64,000 nucleotides of DNA from Roridomyces roridus. Taxonomy: Eukaryota > Basidiomycota > Agaricomycetes > Agaricales > Mycenaceae. The translations under genes and the position numbers were made by a program. Below the pieces are notes generated by a model, which saw only the letters and a program-made list of their open reading frames with translations, did not search any database and was not told the DNA's origin. The DNA is taken from the NCBI GenBank assembly GCA_029378245.1, contig JARKIF010000014.1, forward strand, positions 310,001 to 374,000. Direction: 5' to 3'. Shown piece by piece: positions 1 to 11,713 of this stretch (the first letter of the stretch is position 1; each line of letters begins with the position of its first letter).

Positions 1-555
1 CTCCCCTCCGCCAAACCAGTTCCTGCGTCGCCTCTGCCCAGCGTGCCGGGCTTCTTCACGCCCCCATTGACGCCTGCTGCCGAATTGCCTCCTTCGCAGG
101 CTCGGCCGATGCGGAAGCCCTCGATTGCCTCTCAGGCCACCCGTGCATCGGCAACGACATCGACAGTCTCCACACGCTATCGGCGCAAGCGCAGGAGCAA
201 GGCACTGGCCTGTCTCGAGGGCCGTCGTCCCGCGGTTCCGACTGGCAACTTCATGAGTCTCAGCGAAGACGAGGAGGAGGAAGAGGACGTACCCGAGTCT
301 CCCCGTCGACCCGTGTCGGCGGATGATCTGAGTGACGATCAGCTCATCATGCTCATCGCCCGTCTCGAGGACGGTGATATTGATTCCGCGCCTCAGACTT
401 CCACCCGCTCGTCGTGGGCCAGCAGCACGCGGTCTTGGGAGCGTCGCCGTCGGGGCAAGAAGCCATCGGGTGTGCTCAAAAGTTTCATGGACTTCCACAA
501 CGACGAGGACACCTCGCGATTCCCCTGGCGCAGCTTCATAGAAATCGCCACCTAG
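1..555 (+). CDS. Ser/Arg-rich protein, C-terminal part (5' end outside window)
   Basis: The reading frame is open from the first base to a stop at 555, so this is the 3' end of a gene that begins upstream. The 184 visible residues are rich in Ser, Pro and Arg. They include an acidic run (EDEEEEEDVPES, about residue 84) and a short region with helical character (DDQLIMLIARLEDGD) before a basic tail with KKPSGVLKSFMDF. I recognise no domain. Composition and codon use match the neighbouring coding sequence, which supports a real exon. The function is unknown; a cytoplasmic or nuclear disordered protein is the most that can be said. Confidence 0.6.
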   Translation, partial: LPSAKPVPASPLPSVPGFFTPPLTPAAELPPSQARPMRKPSIASQATRASATTSTVSTRYRRKRRSKALACLEGRRPAVPTGNFMSLSEDEEEEEDVPESPRRPVSADDLSDDQLIMLIARLEDGDIDSAPQTSTRSSWASSTRSWERRRRGKKPSGVLKSFMDFHNDEDTSRFPWRSFIEIAT

Positions 556-1283
556 ATTTCCACTCTCGCGTCTGCCACCTACTACACCGACACTTGCCTC
601 GATCCGCTCGAATTGCGTGCCCGATCGTGTGCTACACTGCAGCACGGCTATCCCCACGCGTGGCCAGCCCAAAAGAACGTCTTGTTGTAACATTATAATG
701 CTCCATTATACGTTCCATTTTAGTGCGTTGACCCTCCCCGTTACCTAGTATCACGATGCTCGACGTCTCGACGACCTACGATCTCCCATCCACCCATTCA
801 TCATTCACTGCAATTCACCACCCGTGTATTTTTTACCCTTCTTTTTTTGGGCTTCGGTTGCTGTACATTTTTTGGCTGTACTTTCTACCCTGTGATACAA
901 CCATAATACGCCCCTCCTCCTCAGTAGACCACACATACAGTCCGTAATGCGAAATAAAAATACCATGCTCCTTTGAACGATTGCGAGAGCCAAACAAATG
1001 TGCCTGTGCATACAATCTCTTTGCGCGACAACCGCGATCTGCAGCTCACACCCACACGCCGCAGGGCCATGAATCGTAGCCCTCTGCGCCGCATCGCATG
1101 CACACTCGGATTGGGTTAGATGCATGTCCGGGAGGTCGGACCTCAAAGTTACGGCGTGCTGATGTGGCAGTGTCTGACTTTGGCTGTCTTTGGCTCTGTT
1201 GCTCAAGACGCGTCGCGTCCGTGGGAGAGTCGCAGTAAACAGCTGACCGTGCTGGTCGTCCGACCGCTTTACTTCCTGCACTC
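556..1283. other. Intergenic stretch, no gene seen
   Basis: About 730 bases lie between the stop of the partial upstream gene and the start of the LRR gene. Short open frames on both strands lack domain similarity and have no compatible splice structure. The T-rich part around 820-860 could belong to the 3' UTR of the upstream gene. Nothing else is supported. Confidence 0.5.
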
Positions 1284-2793
1284 ATGTACACAGACACATC
1301 TTCGCCGCCATCCTCGCCCACAGCGTACAATGACTCCTCGCCTCCGTCCTCCCCAGGTCCAGATCTCAACGATTCGGATGTTCAGCCTGAGGAAGGGTCT
1401 TCTACGACGCAGCAGCCATCTCACGCGTCTCCTCCCCTCCACCTTCTAGCAGCATCCGCCAAGAGCTACGAATGGAAGCCCCCAGACTATGAAAAGGGCG
1501 GGAAGAAGAAGAATCGGCGTAACCAGTCGCCGTCTTCGCCGACTAGGACGCGTATGAAGAAGCGGAGGATTGAACCAGGGTCATCGATGGAGACTGTCGT
1601 GGCGTCACCTATTTCATTCAAGGAGCCGGATAGGGAGACACGTATATGGGATCAAGCCAGTAACGAGATGGTCGACAATGCAAATGGCAACATTTGCCTC
1701 GAGCAAGTCGCTTCACTTTTTTGTCTGGTTTTCAAACTAACGCCAAGTACAAGTGATCGAGGGCTTTCGAGGATACCCAAAGAATTTGCGACCGAGTTGA
1801 GCCGGCTGTGTGTGCTGGATGTCCCGCTGACCCTCGGAACGTCGATGCGTTTCCACGTCGCCCGTCTCAGCGCCAGTTTAGTCGCTCGACCACCGCTCCT
1901 GCGATCCTGGGTTCAGGGTTGGGTGTCTCCCGGCAAGAAATCCTGCTCTACCTTGGATGTAATCAGATCTCCAAGATACCGCATGAATTGCTGTGTGTCG
2001 AGAAGCTGACCGTCCTCAGTTTACGTGCGTTAAAGCAACCCTATATCTTTCCCATTATTCATTTCCCCCAGGCTCGAATAAACTCGAAATACTTCCTCCC
2101 TCCATTCAATATCTCAAGAACCTCCGAGACCTGAATGTCTCTGGAAACCGCCTCAAGTACTTGCCTGCAGAGATCCTCCAACTCAAGCGCTTGGAAAACG
2201 TCATGATTTTTCCCAACCCGTTCCTGAGCCCAGACGCAGATTCAGTGCTAGCCAATGGTCGCATGGTTTCACAACCCTCGGCCGAGTCATGTGTACCGAG
2301 ACTCATCGAGCTTGGGTATCGGATATTGTTTTCTGGTGGTCCCGGCGCGCCGAACGCCCACAACCTCGCGCGCCGCCAGTTGGCGGTACACTACGAGTTG
2401 CCATTGGATCCGGGCATCCCCTCTCCGCTAGCACGCGTTTTCAGCGCTGTTCACCCCGGGAGCATGCCGAGCGATCCTTTCTCCAGCTCGACTTGGAGCG
2501 CCGACAACGACGAGCCAAGCCTGGGGACTTGCCCTTCTCCTCATCACTCGTCCCTCGCCCCTTCGACTTTCGTCTCTCCCATGGAAGAGCGGTATACATG
2601 GGAAAAGGCGATTGGGACCGTCGTTGCCGGGGGTACGTTCCCGATGAAGTGGCGGGGGTGTTTACGGGGATGTTTGGATTTCTTGGTCGAGGAATTGGCG
2701 CCCCCGAGCTCGGAGGCCATGGATGTAGATGTGGTTCAGGCTATTCAGTTGGACGAGGGAGGGTTTGGTGAGGCTGATTTCGAGGAGGAGTAG
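1284..2793 (+). CDS. Leucine-rich repeat protein
   Basis: The first exon starts with an ATG at 1284 and encodes a Pro/Ser-rich, Lys/Arg-rich N-terminus (KKKNRRNQ, RMKKRR) that looks disordered and possibly nuclear. Downstream sequence encodes typical LRRs: LGCNQISKIPHELL, then after an intron at about 2024-2070 LEILPPSIQYL, LRDLNVSGNRLKYLPAEIL and LKRLENVMI. The C-terminal 200 residues are low in recognisable motifs and end in an acidic tail at 2793. The region 1700-1860 must contain at least one more intron, because the LRR frame differs from the first exon; its borders are not resolved. LRRs of this spacing usually bind protein partners. The specific role is unknown. Confidence 0.65.
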
Positions 2794-3517
2794 TGGCCCG
2801 CAATTGTACTATCTATCCATTCGCAAAACAATGTATTATTTCTCTGGCAAAGACCATGGCCATTCATTGTATTGGCTTTTTAGGCTCGAGCCAAGGACCG
2901 CAAGTTGCCGTGCAAATCCATTGTTCATTGTCCGAAAGCGGATACCATTACATTGTTTTTACGCGCTCTTTTGTCCGACTCATGGTCCTTCATCGTGGGA
3001 CCGCACTTGAGCTAAAATGGGGGCGGCGTTGTGCCGCGGGGGGAGACCACCTCTTGACCAGGAACTAACTAGATGCTCCAACTACCCTTCAGTCTATCGT
3101 ATCTTGTTTTTACTCCGCGCCATGTAAGGCTCCCAGGCGAGGTGCCCAACTCACCACGGAGGACTCGGCCCCCTTCGTGCGTACTTTCCTCATCAGAGGC
3201 TTTTTTTCCGCTAAACGAGGTGTCTCGTCTTAGGACCCCCGCTCGCTGGCCTGCACGTCTCAGTATTGGCGGTATCAAATCTCCCAGAAGCTCTGGCGGC
3301 TCAGCGCCCTCACCTCTACGCGATTCCCATACTCATCCAGACCAATCATGATGGTGCGATTCATTTTTTTCTTCGTTCAAGCAATCTAGTAATCGTATCC
3401 CAAGCGTGTTCAGCGGAATGAAAGCAAGATATTACATCCATGGTGGAGCAACATAAATATGCAGCGGGAATTGTACGATGTGCGAAAAGGAAAGAGAGGA
3501 ATCGAAACCATTGTCCG
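2794..3517. other. Convergent intergenic stretch
   Basis: This is 724 bases between the stop of the LRR gene (+) and the stop of BUD6 (-). It presumably holds both 3' UTRs. Small open frames on each strand overlap one another and show no domain. I see no tRNA or repeat. Confidence 0.5.
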
Positions 3518-6500
3518 TCAGCCTGGAGAATCAGGAAAACCCGCAACGCCCATCTCGTTCACCATTCCTCCGCCCCCAGTAAACATGGCCTTCAAGGTCA
3601 TGTCGTTTCTCCTCTGTCTCACCCGTTCAGCCTCTTCAGCCCCTCCAGTCATCTTGAGCTTCTTCCCGGTAACAAACTCGCTCAGCTCGGCCTGCATCTC
3701 GTCAGACCGACTAGCCAGCTCCTTCTCCCGATTCTTCTGGCTCGCTTCGATGGCCTTCATCCGCCTTTCCGGATCGACGGACGCACCCTTGATCTCGAGC
3801 ATCACGGTGCTCAGCCCACCGTGTCCCTCCTCTGGAGGTGGAGGTCGGAAGCCCTTGCGCCCACCACGACTGCCAACGGACCCGGGACCCTTGATGCTGA
3901 TGATCTTCTCCACATGCCCATACACCTCCACCAAAGCCTTGTGGTCCTCCAGCAGATCCTCGAGGAACTGCTCCTGATGCGTGAGGAAGCCCTGCTCGTC
4001 GACAATGTTCTGCAACTCCTCCTCCCACGTCTTCTTCCACATTGGTTTGATCGTGTCAATGTGCTCCTTGAGACTCGTCAGCTCCGCCGCGACACCGTCA
4101 ACGTCCTTCTTGATAGTCCGTAGGTACTGCGCTTTGGGCGTGATATGACGCTTGACGACGTCGTCCTTGAGGCCCTCCACCACGTCTTGAAGCTTCTCAA
4201 CCTCAGTCAGTACGTTCTGGCTGCGCGTATCCAGCTTCTTCTTGCCCGTGTCGATGTAACCACGAGCACCACCGACGTGGGTGGTCGCGAGCTGCTTGAC
4301 GGACTGCGTCTGTCCGCGGAGCGTGCTCAGCGATTCCTTGGTGGATTTCATAAACTCCGTATACAACTGTCGCATGATCCCCAGGTCTCGGCGCAGATTC
4401 TGCACCTCATCGAATTGGGTTTTGAGATCAGTGACGACTCGCGAGGAGTAGTCGGAGAGCATGGAACCACCCGTCATTTGAGGTTGGAGAGACTGGCCCG
4501 TCATCTGAGGCTGTAGCGCGAAAGAAGACATCCCCGAGGATCCTTCTCCCACAAACCGAGACAGTCGCCGTGCCACGTGCTGGAATTGACGGTCCGTCGG
4601 TCGGTTGGGAGCAGGGGTGCTTTCTGCCAAAGGCTGACCGACAATAACGTTCGTAGACTGTCGATTGTTAACAACAGTCTTGAGCTCTTTGATATCCTGC
4701 GATAGCACTGATATTTGAGTATCAATATGCTGCTTGATCTGGTCCAGCGCTGGAAAACTTGGTCAGCACATGCTCAACAGTAGTACCACAAAACATACGT
4801 TCAATATTGAGTGAGAGCAAACATTTCTCCTTGACTTCCTCCATGTCTTCGAGCTCGTATTGCACTCCACTTGATGGGTCACGGATGTAGATCGCAGGAA
4901 AGTTCTCGAGACCGGGATTGTACGAGAACTTGTCCACGAACAAAACTCGAAGGGAAGAAAAGGAAAGACCCTGGTCGATCTTTACCTTTTTCACTTCTCT
5001 CCCCAATTGTAAAAACACCGTAAAACGCGACTCATCCTGGGTCGGTTCTGGTGGTACAGGGGGTTCTTCGGTGACTACCGAGGTCGTCGGAGCCACTGGC
5101 TCGGGAGTTCGAGAGGGAGTGACAGGGAGCGGGGGTACAGGAGGAGTATCGGCTTTTGGTCGTTCTGGTGTCCCGATAGGACTGAAGCGGGGACGCGAAC
5201 CACTAGATGGCTCCTCGTCGTCGACCTCCGTGAGTACGGCGAGGTCTCCAGGAGTAAGGGCCGAAGACGCGGCCATCGACCGTCTATTTGGATTTCCCAT
5301 GCCAGTTCGCGTGGACCGCTCTCGCGTCGGTGCCCCGGTCATCTTGGAGATGTTGTAGGTGGAAAAGCGCTTCGACGCTCTGCGTTCCAACGTGTCCCTA
5401 CTCTTGAGAGCGGCAAGGGAATTCGCCACGGCGGGCGCCTGCAGGACGTCTATTGGTGGCGTTTCCGGGGGCGGGGTCGGCGACATTGCACCCTCGCCCC
5501 GATCGCTGTCGTTTACGGGGTCCGGATCTGGGCTCGAAGGCTCGACAACGACGGCAGGAGTGCCGAGAGGTTTGTCAACCAATGAATATCGCTTGACATT
5601 GGCGGGAACGCTGGGTGGCGGCAGCGACGGCGGAGGTATTGGTGATGGCTCGCCTGGGGAGTCGGTCGGGTATTGCCCACGAGGGTCGGGTGGCGGTGGG
5701 TCAATCGGAGGTGGGACCGTTCGTGCTCGTCGCGTGTCGGCAGAGTTGGCCTCTGGCTCAGCGGCTTGCTCTATTATTGCGGGGGCAAAGCCTCCCACAA
5801 AAGGCTCCCCACCATTGATGGGAGGCGACCCTGGATCTTTCCTTCGACTGGAAGATTGTTGGCTCCTACGTGAAGAGACACTGTCACGAGTGGAACTTGG
5901 CGTCGGTGGATTGTCGCTGTCATTGAACGTTGTCCGAGAGAGCTGGGACCGGTGAGAACCTTCGCGACGGGAACGAGAAGAACGGTTCTCGGAACTGGAT
6001 TGTTCACTGCTGCGGTGTCGGTGGTCAGAGACTATGCGGCGATAGATGGACTGCTTTCCCCGCAGACCCTGGAGTAAATTTGTTATGATCTGTCGCACAG
6101 TCGGAAGATAGAGTTCCAGATTTTCCGGGGTGGCGTCTTCCGCCAGACATTGCTCGAGTACATTTCGTAGATCATCCGGGACGGACATCAATTCGCTGTG
6201 GGTGAAAGATTCACAAAGATTTATCGCGTAGAAAATAAGGTTGCGCACGCCATGTCAATGTTAAAGGCCGCAAAAGCAGCGACGGCAGCATTGAAATCGT
6301 TGCCCAGTCGAACATACACGTCGCTGACATTATTCTCGTCAATCTTGAGCAGACTCCATTGCGTGAGCGCTTCAAGTAGTTGCTTGATAGCAACAAGGAG
6401 ACGCGTCACGGCAGATTCGACTGCAGGCTGGCAGAGATTGGGCCGTCAGCCAGGTTGGGTGGCAGAAAGAGTGTTGTGGACGCACATGAGTTGCGCTTCG

Positions 6501-6620
6501 GGACCCTCCACGTTCGCTCCGGCTTGAGCTCGAAAGTGTGGACGAGACGGACTGGTTATTCTCGCGTCTGCCTACGCCGGCGCCGTTGGCTGGATTAGAG
6601 GGTAACGCGGATCTGGACAT
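3518..6620 (-). CDS. BUD6: Bud6/Aip3 actin-interacting polarity protein
   Basis: Bud6/Aip3 binds actin and formins and promotes actin-cable nucleation at polarised growth sites. Exons resolved by frame are 6620-6486, 6427-6249, 6195-4799 and 4749-3518, giving 980 codons with every phase matching. The N-terminal block (TRLLVAIKQLLEAL, then VYVRLGNDFNAAVAAF) is the conserved Aip3 N-terminal region. A long Ser/Pro-rich linker follows. The C-terminal AIP3 domain opens with FTVFLQLGREVKKVKID and includes FPAIYIRDPSSGVQYELEDM, then coiled-coil segments to the end. Introns are 58, 53 and 49 nt; the first two donors are GTGCGT and GTGCGC. The start codon lies only 36 bp from that of the divergent F-box gene. 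Identification is firm. Confidence 0.93.
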
Positions 6621-6656
6621 GGAGGAAGAGTCCAGGACATAAGACGGTCACGCGTT

Positions 6657-8099
6657 ATGGCTCTTTCCCTCTTACCAATTGAGATCCTCTCTGAAATCTT
6701 CCTGGCTGCTTGTACAGCAACGCTATCGAGCCGCTCGGGCTTGTTGAGATCGGTATCGCAGGTCTGTCGCCGCTGGCGACAAGCAGCGTTGGGATGCGGC
6801 CAACTCTGGACACAAGCAGACTATCAGCACGATCGCCCCGAGTGGCTCAGAGAGCAACTGCGTCGCTCGGGAAAAGCACCCGTCGTCGTGAAAGCTGACC
6901 TCTCAAGGTCGTCTCATCGGGGGATTCGGAATGTACGGTTGGCCCTGACAGAGGCAACGATCCACACCCTTGATCTCGACGCGCCACTCAATGCTTTGAA
7001 CCAGCTTTTCTCTGACTGCCAGCCGTTGCTGGCCCTCGAATCCTTATCCCTTTTCATTCCCTCCTCAGCAGTGCAGCCGGTGTTTCAGTTGAGAGCCCCC
7101 AACCTGAAATCACTTTCCTTGTCCAATTTCGTGATTCCTTGGGACGCGTCCATATTCCAGAACCTCACACAACTTCGTCTTCATGCGCGAGACGCATCTC
7201 ATTCGCCGTCCATGCGCCAGGTTCTTACCATGTTGAGTTGCTCCCCTTTGCTCACCGAGCTCGTACTTCTCCATACCATCCAAAGTTCTGCTCGACTCGA
7301 ATCAATCGGGGTCGTCCCACTACCACATCTTTCCACTCTGACAGTTGAGGATGATATCCTCACTCACATTTTTCTCCTCCGCCATCTCGATATGCCGACT
7401 TTGCGTCGTTTATCATTCAAAATCGAGACCGGCAGCGAGAACCTCTCTCTGATCACGGAGATTGGACAGTTGATCTCTCGTGTCCTTCCCTCCGTAGCAG
7501 ACGTCAAGCTACGCGTCGAAGCTGCTTCACCCACCGTCATTATTCGCGAATGTACGCAATGCATTCACATCTCTCTCCGCTACCGGGTGCCAATATCTAC
7601 ACCAAACCTGCTTTCTGCTGCAGGTGCCATAATATCCACCTTCCCACTTTTCAAGGCAACTGCCTTGAAACTCATCATCCGTGAGCCAAACTCGGCCGCT
7701 GTCTCCGCAGAGACATGGCGGATGTGCCTGAAGAATCTCGGAGCACTCGAGTCGTTACAACTCGCACCCATCACACCGCAGAATCTCATACATGCTTTGA
7801 CTGTGGAGGCAGACAAACCCATGCTGCTTTCTCGGTTACAACACCTCGATATAAACCATGCCAACTTGGTTGCTGCCCCTGGTCCCGCGCACGCCGGCCA
7901 CTTAGGCAGCTGGTGGCGAGGAACCCAAGTTTCAGGAAGGACGTTCATGGACGTTTTATTGGAATGCACGAAAAGTCGTAAAAGGGGCGGATGCAGAGTG
8001 TCGTGTCTCCGTCTTACAGTACCCCACCGCCCGGATCACTTGGAGTCCCTGGAGGCGACAGTGAAGAAACTGATCTTGTGCGTTGAAAATCCCAGTTGA
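6657..8099 (+). CDS. F-box domain protein
   Basis: A single intronless frame of 480 residues. It opens with an F-box (LLPIEILSEIFLAAC then VSQVCRRWRQAALGCGQLWTQ, residues about 5-55), the motif that docks a substrate receptor onto Skp1 of an SCF ubiquitin ligase. The rest is a series of irregular leucine-rich segments such as LKSLSLSNFVIP and LTELVLLHT, as in the large families of F-box/LRR-like proteins of mushroom fungi. The substrate cannot be deduced. It is divergent from BUD6 and convergent with the phosphatase gene, whose stop is 54 bp away. Confidence 0.85.
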   Translation: MALSLLPIEILSEIFLAACTATLSSRSGLLRSVSQVCRRWRQAALGCGQLWTQADYQHDRPEWLREQLRRSGKAPVVVKADLSRSSHRGIRNVRLALTEATIHTLDLDAPLNALNQLFSDCQPLLALESLSLFIPSSAVQPVFQLRAPNLKSLSLSNFVIPWDASIFQNLTQLRLHARDASHSPSMRQVLTMLSCSPLLTELVLLHTIQSSARLESIGVVPLPHLSTLTVEDDILTHIFLLRHLDMPTLRRLSFKIETGSENLSLITEIGQLISRVLPSVADVKLRVEAASPTVIIRECTQCIHISLRYRVPISTPNLLSAAGAIISTFPLFKATALKLIIREPNSAAVSAETWRMCLKNLGALESLQLAPITPQNLIHALTVEADKPMLLSRLQHLDINHANLVAAPGPAHAGHLGSWWRGTQVSGRTFMDVLLECTKSRKRGGCRVSCLRLTVPHRPDHLESLEATVKKLILCVENPS

Positions 8100-8153
8100 T
8101 AAAATATATTCCATCCACAACACATATCGTACACCTAACCGCTCGCTATTATT

Positions 8154-10424
8154 CTATGTCTTTGCTCCCTTGCCCACGAGCACAATATCATCTACAAGAT
8201 TATCTTGGAATCCGTCCTGCTCTGTGCGCTTGTATCTGAAGAGAGGATTAAAGCCAGTATATATATTTCCAAGAACACGACGCACGTTCGAATAGTCTCG
8301 CCATAGTCCGATATGTCGTAGATACGGAAGCGGCGGTCAAACCCAAGCTTTCCATACCCGGAATAAGATCTGGAGAGGACATGAGTCATTGAAAGGGAGA
8401 AACAAGAACGTTCTTACCCTCCACCTCCGAAACAGAACCACACTCCTTTCACGCGTCGACAGTTTTCGGTCAAGTGACAGTGTCCGTTGCCAATAACCTT
8501 GACTTCTTGCACCGTGTTGGTCACATGGTCGCTCTCCAACGCACTGAGGATGCCTTTGCTGAAAAAACCATCCGAGCTTTTGGCATCGCCTCTGAGCTCC
8601 TGACCAGAGATGCCAAAGTCCAAAAGTCGACCGCTGTTGCCACTGTCCGCCGTGTCGTACGTTTCAGGTCTACAAAGTGCAATGAGGATAAGAGTCGAGT
8701 GAGCTTGGAGTGACAAACAAGGGCATATGGAAGAACATCAGGGCATTGGGTTTGGCGAGTTTACTCGTCTGGGGTGTAACCTGGTCCGAGCTTTGTCTCT
8801 TCCAGCTCTGACCCAAGTCCTTGTCCGTGTCAGGGGTGAAGGGCCGCTGAATTGGGCTTATGGACGCAGATTCTTGGAGGAACCAATCGATTTGATTCTA
8901 AACAGAGCGAATGAGAATCGAGTGACGACTGCATGGGCAATATTGCAAACCTGACGAATCCAATCATACGCTGTGGGTGTAAACAAGCCCCAAAAGTTGT
9001 AGAAACCTTTGGAGTAGCTCCCCGAGTCGAGGAAATACAGGGTCAAAAGATGGGTCTTGCTGGCATCGGCGCTCTTCACTTTGAGCACATAGTTACCGAC
9101 TCCATGTATATCCTTTGGGCCGGCCTCGACGAGGCTGTAGGGAAGCGCCTGCATCAACTTTACTTGCTCCACTTTCGCAACATAGCCAGTTTCTTCGTCG
9201 TGATTCCCGAATATTGCTGTCCAGGGAATTCCTTGATCTGCCACAGCCCGCGAGAATTTGGCGAGTACAGATTTTGGATCCCATGATGTGCCTGTGATAT
9301 GCTCAGAAACACACCAAGTCAGTACGCAAACGTGAACTTACCCTGTCCGTTGAGTTGGTCACCGGTGAATACGACGAGATCCGGTTTCTCGATGGCAAGA
9401 ACCCTGCTGATAAGGGAAGTGGTGGTGAGATTGTCAGACCCCCCAGAGCAATCGAGGGATGCTGGAGTTTCACGACAAGTCCCAGCGGCGACCGAATAGT
9501 GCAAGTCTGCGATTTGCAGCTTGAACAAGGGGTGAGAATGAGAAGACGAGAGAGAGTGGGTGACGACGCACAATCTTGAAACGTCCGTCGTGCGAAAAAT
9601 GCAGCGGTGGTGCACGAGGAGCTGGTTTCACGCCACGTCTCATTGTAAGCCACGTGGTTTGAGTGTAACCACCTCGACGAGGTAACGTTGGCGGTTCCAG
9701 TTTTTCAAAGCCGTACCAGGGGATGTCGTCACCGAAACTCAGGTCGAGTTCAGTAATTATATTCGCCCTGCAAAAGATGAGCACGGGGAAGAGCCAATAT
9801 TTGCCTTGATTACCTTTCTTCGGGCGACATGTTGGCTGCGGTTTTCCCAACTTTGTACCACAGATACAGTGCAGAAACACCGCTGACGCCACTACGAAGC
9901 GACGTGGCCGCTTTCTTCCATGATTCGGGCTCTGGAGGGGATTGGGATTCGGGTAATAGTTGGATATCTGTTACTAGGTTGATATCTTGTCGCCTCGTTC
10001 GACGATAATAAAGGTTGAGATAGCCGGCAAAGTAGCCCGCATCGTAGTTGAGGTTTCTGTCGATCCGGACCCACTTTCCACGAATGGCGTCTTGCTCAGA
10101 GGTCGAATCGGGCGCACAGAGCCCGGTGTTGAAGCGCGGGTTCACGAAACACCGCGTTACAGCAATCTCTGAGAACCCGGTATCGTGGGGCATTAATGGG
10201 TTCCAGACATCCAAAGGAAGGCTAGCTTGGTCGACCTGAGTGTCTGTTGTAACATTCCACCAGTCGACGCCCTCTGGAATGTCCTCGGCCGGCGCAGAGA
10301 TTGGAGAAACAGTGGTGTCGATGTTCTTTCCGGTGGACACGAGATCCCATGACTGCCATCCGAGCCGTTGTATGATTCCAGGACCGGGGGTGGGTTGATA
10401 GAGAATAAAGAGAAAGAGTAACAT
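8154..10424 (-). CDS. DCR2: DCR2-type metallophosphoesterase
   Basis: A calcineurin-like phosphatase of the yeast Dcr2 / purple-acid-phosphatase-like type. The dinuclear-metal signature appears in order: LQIADLHYSV (DxH), VVFTGDQLNG (GDxx), AIFGNHDEE (GNHD/E) and VIGNGHCH (GHxH). The C-terminus (CFGGGGSYSGYG, FDRRFRIYDISDYGE, IRTYKRTEQD) matches this subfamily. Seven exons can be read in frame. The first intron is at 9768-9813, others are inside the metal domain, and the last (donor GTGCGT) precedes the final exon ending with a stop at 8154-8156. Yeast Dcr2 acts in cell-cycle exit and dephosphorylates Sic1 and Ire1; a similar role is inferred only. The N-terminal residues MLLFLFILY could be a short membrane or signal segment. 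Confidence 0.88.
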
Positions 10425-10606
10425 CGAACAGAACGAAAGGAACGTGGAGACGGGAACCTATCAGCGACGATGAGATAGTGTGTATATATTCAGGCTTCAA
10501 GTTGGACGCACAGAGACATTTCGAAGCCATCTCCCGAACTTGGCCAAGGCTGGAGGGACCACCATGGTAGTGTGAATGCAAGTGCCGATTATGCGTGTTC
10601 GTGGAG

Positions 10607-11662
10607 ATGCAACGGATCACCTCTTCTTTTTCGTCCATGTTCAGACGAACCGTCGCGCGTTTATACGCGTCTTCCAGCAAATCTCCGCCAGCAGCTGCCC
10701 CTGCCGCGTCCTCCTCTACATCACCCGCCCCAACCCACGGGCGATGGGGAGTCGGCCGACCACATGTGCATAATCCCCTCTACCGAAAACAAGCCTCGCT
10801 ATCCCAAGCAAGATCGCGACCGCTTGCCGTCCGTCTTCGTCGTGCACAGCGGTATGCACAGCAGATTGGCTTGCCTCCCTCTACCGACAAAAAGCCGACT
10901 CAGCGGCTGACGCTGAACAAATTTCTCCGAAATGATGAAGAGAAACCGAAAGCAATACATATTCCCCGGATTCGTGGTATGACGGTCGCATACCACAAAG
11001 GGAAACCGTATACAGTCAAGGTCGAAGGGCAGAAAGTATACCTGCCAAACCTCATCTTCCGCCTCGTGCGCAACTACACTCCCCCCGGCGAGCCGTACAA
11101 CCCATGGCAAGCCACCTTCCGTGTCCCTAAAAACCTCACCAAGACGGATATTCGCGGTTATCTCATGGCCGTCTACGGTGTCCAGACGACTTTTATTCGG
11201 ACGGACAACTACCGCGTCGAACTCAGTCGTCGCTCAATCCGCGATGCTGGCCCGGATAAACGTCCGAGCACCGCTTCCTACAAGCGCGCCATCGTGGGGC
11301 TGGTCGAGCCATTTTACTATCCTTTGCGGTTAGAAGACATGCCGGCCGACCGACGAGAAGAGAGGGAGGCAGAGATTGAGGACAAGCTCGGTGTCAAGAT
11401 GCACCTGGACCTCCACAAGCTCAGCGCGCAGAACCAGATTTTGGTGCAGAACATGCCTAAACACCAGGCCCGATCGTCGTACTGGCTCAACGACGTGCGT
11501 CCCAGCCGCGCCAAGGTCATCAAACAGGCGGCTGAGCACAGGATACGGAGGGAGAGCCTCATCGAGCAGCAGGCCGAGAAATGGAGACAGCAGAGGGCTG
11601 CCGGGGAGCCCATCTCGGTCAATGGTGCTACAAAGAAGACGGATGTTTCTAATGTTGTTTAA
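10607..11662 (+). CDS. MRP20: Mitochondrial large-subunit ribosomal protein uL23m
   Basis: One uninterrupted frame. ATG at 10607 begins a basic, Ser/Ala-rich presequence (MQRITSSFSSMFRRTVARLY) typical of matrix import; a second ATG at 10637 is an alternative start. The uL23 core lies around residues 140-240, with YLPNLIFRLVRNYTPPG, ATFRVPKNLTKTDIRGYL and VYGVQTTFIRTDNYRVE. uL23 sits at the polypeptide exit tunnel. The C-terminal 90 residues are a charged extension, as in other fungal mitochondrial L23 proteins. Divergent from the phosphatase gene (about 180 bp between start codons) and convergent with the BTB gene (51 bp between stops). Confidence 0.85.
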   Translation: MQRITSSFSSMFRRTVARLYASSSKSPPAAAPAASSSTSPAPTHGRWGVGRPHVHNPLYRKQASLSQARSRPLAVRLRRAQRYAQQIGLPPSTDKKPTQRLTLNKFLRNDEEKPKAIHIPRIRGMTVAYHKGKPYTVKVEGQKVYLPNLIFRLVRNYTPPGEPYNPWQATFRVPKNLTKTDIRGYLMAVYGVQTTFIRTDNYRVELSRRSIRDAGPDKRPSTASYKRAIVGLVEPFYYPLRLEDMPADRREEREAEIEDKLGVKMHLDLHKLSAQNQILVQNMPKHQARSSYWLNDVRPSRAKVIKQAAEHRIRRESLIEQQAEKWRQQRAAGEPISVNGATKKTDVSNVV

Positions 11663-11713
11663 TTATTATACGTGAGGGAATGCTTGATACAAGGCGTTAG
11701 AAATCGTGATGAA

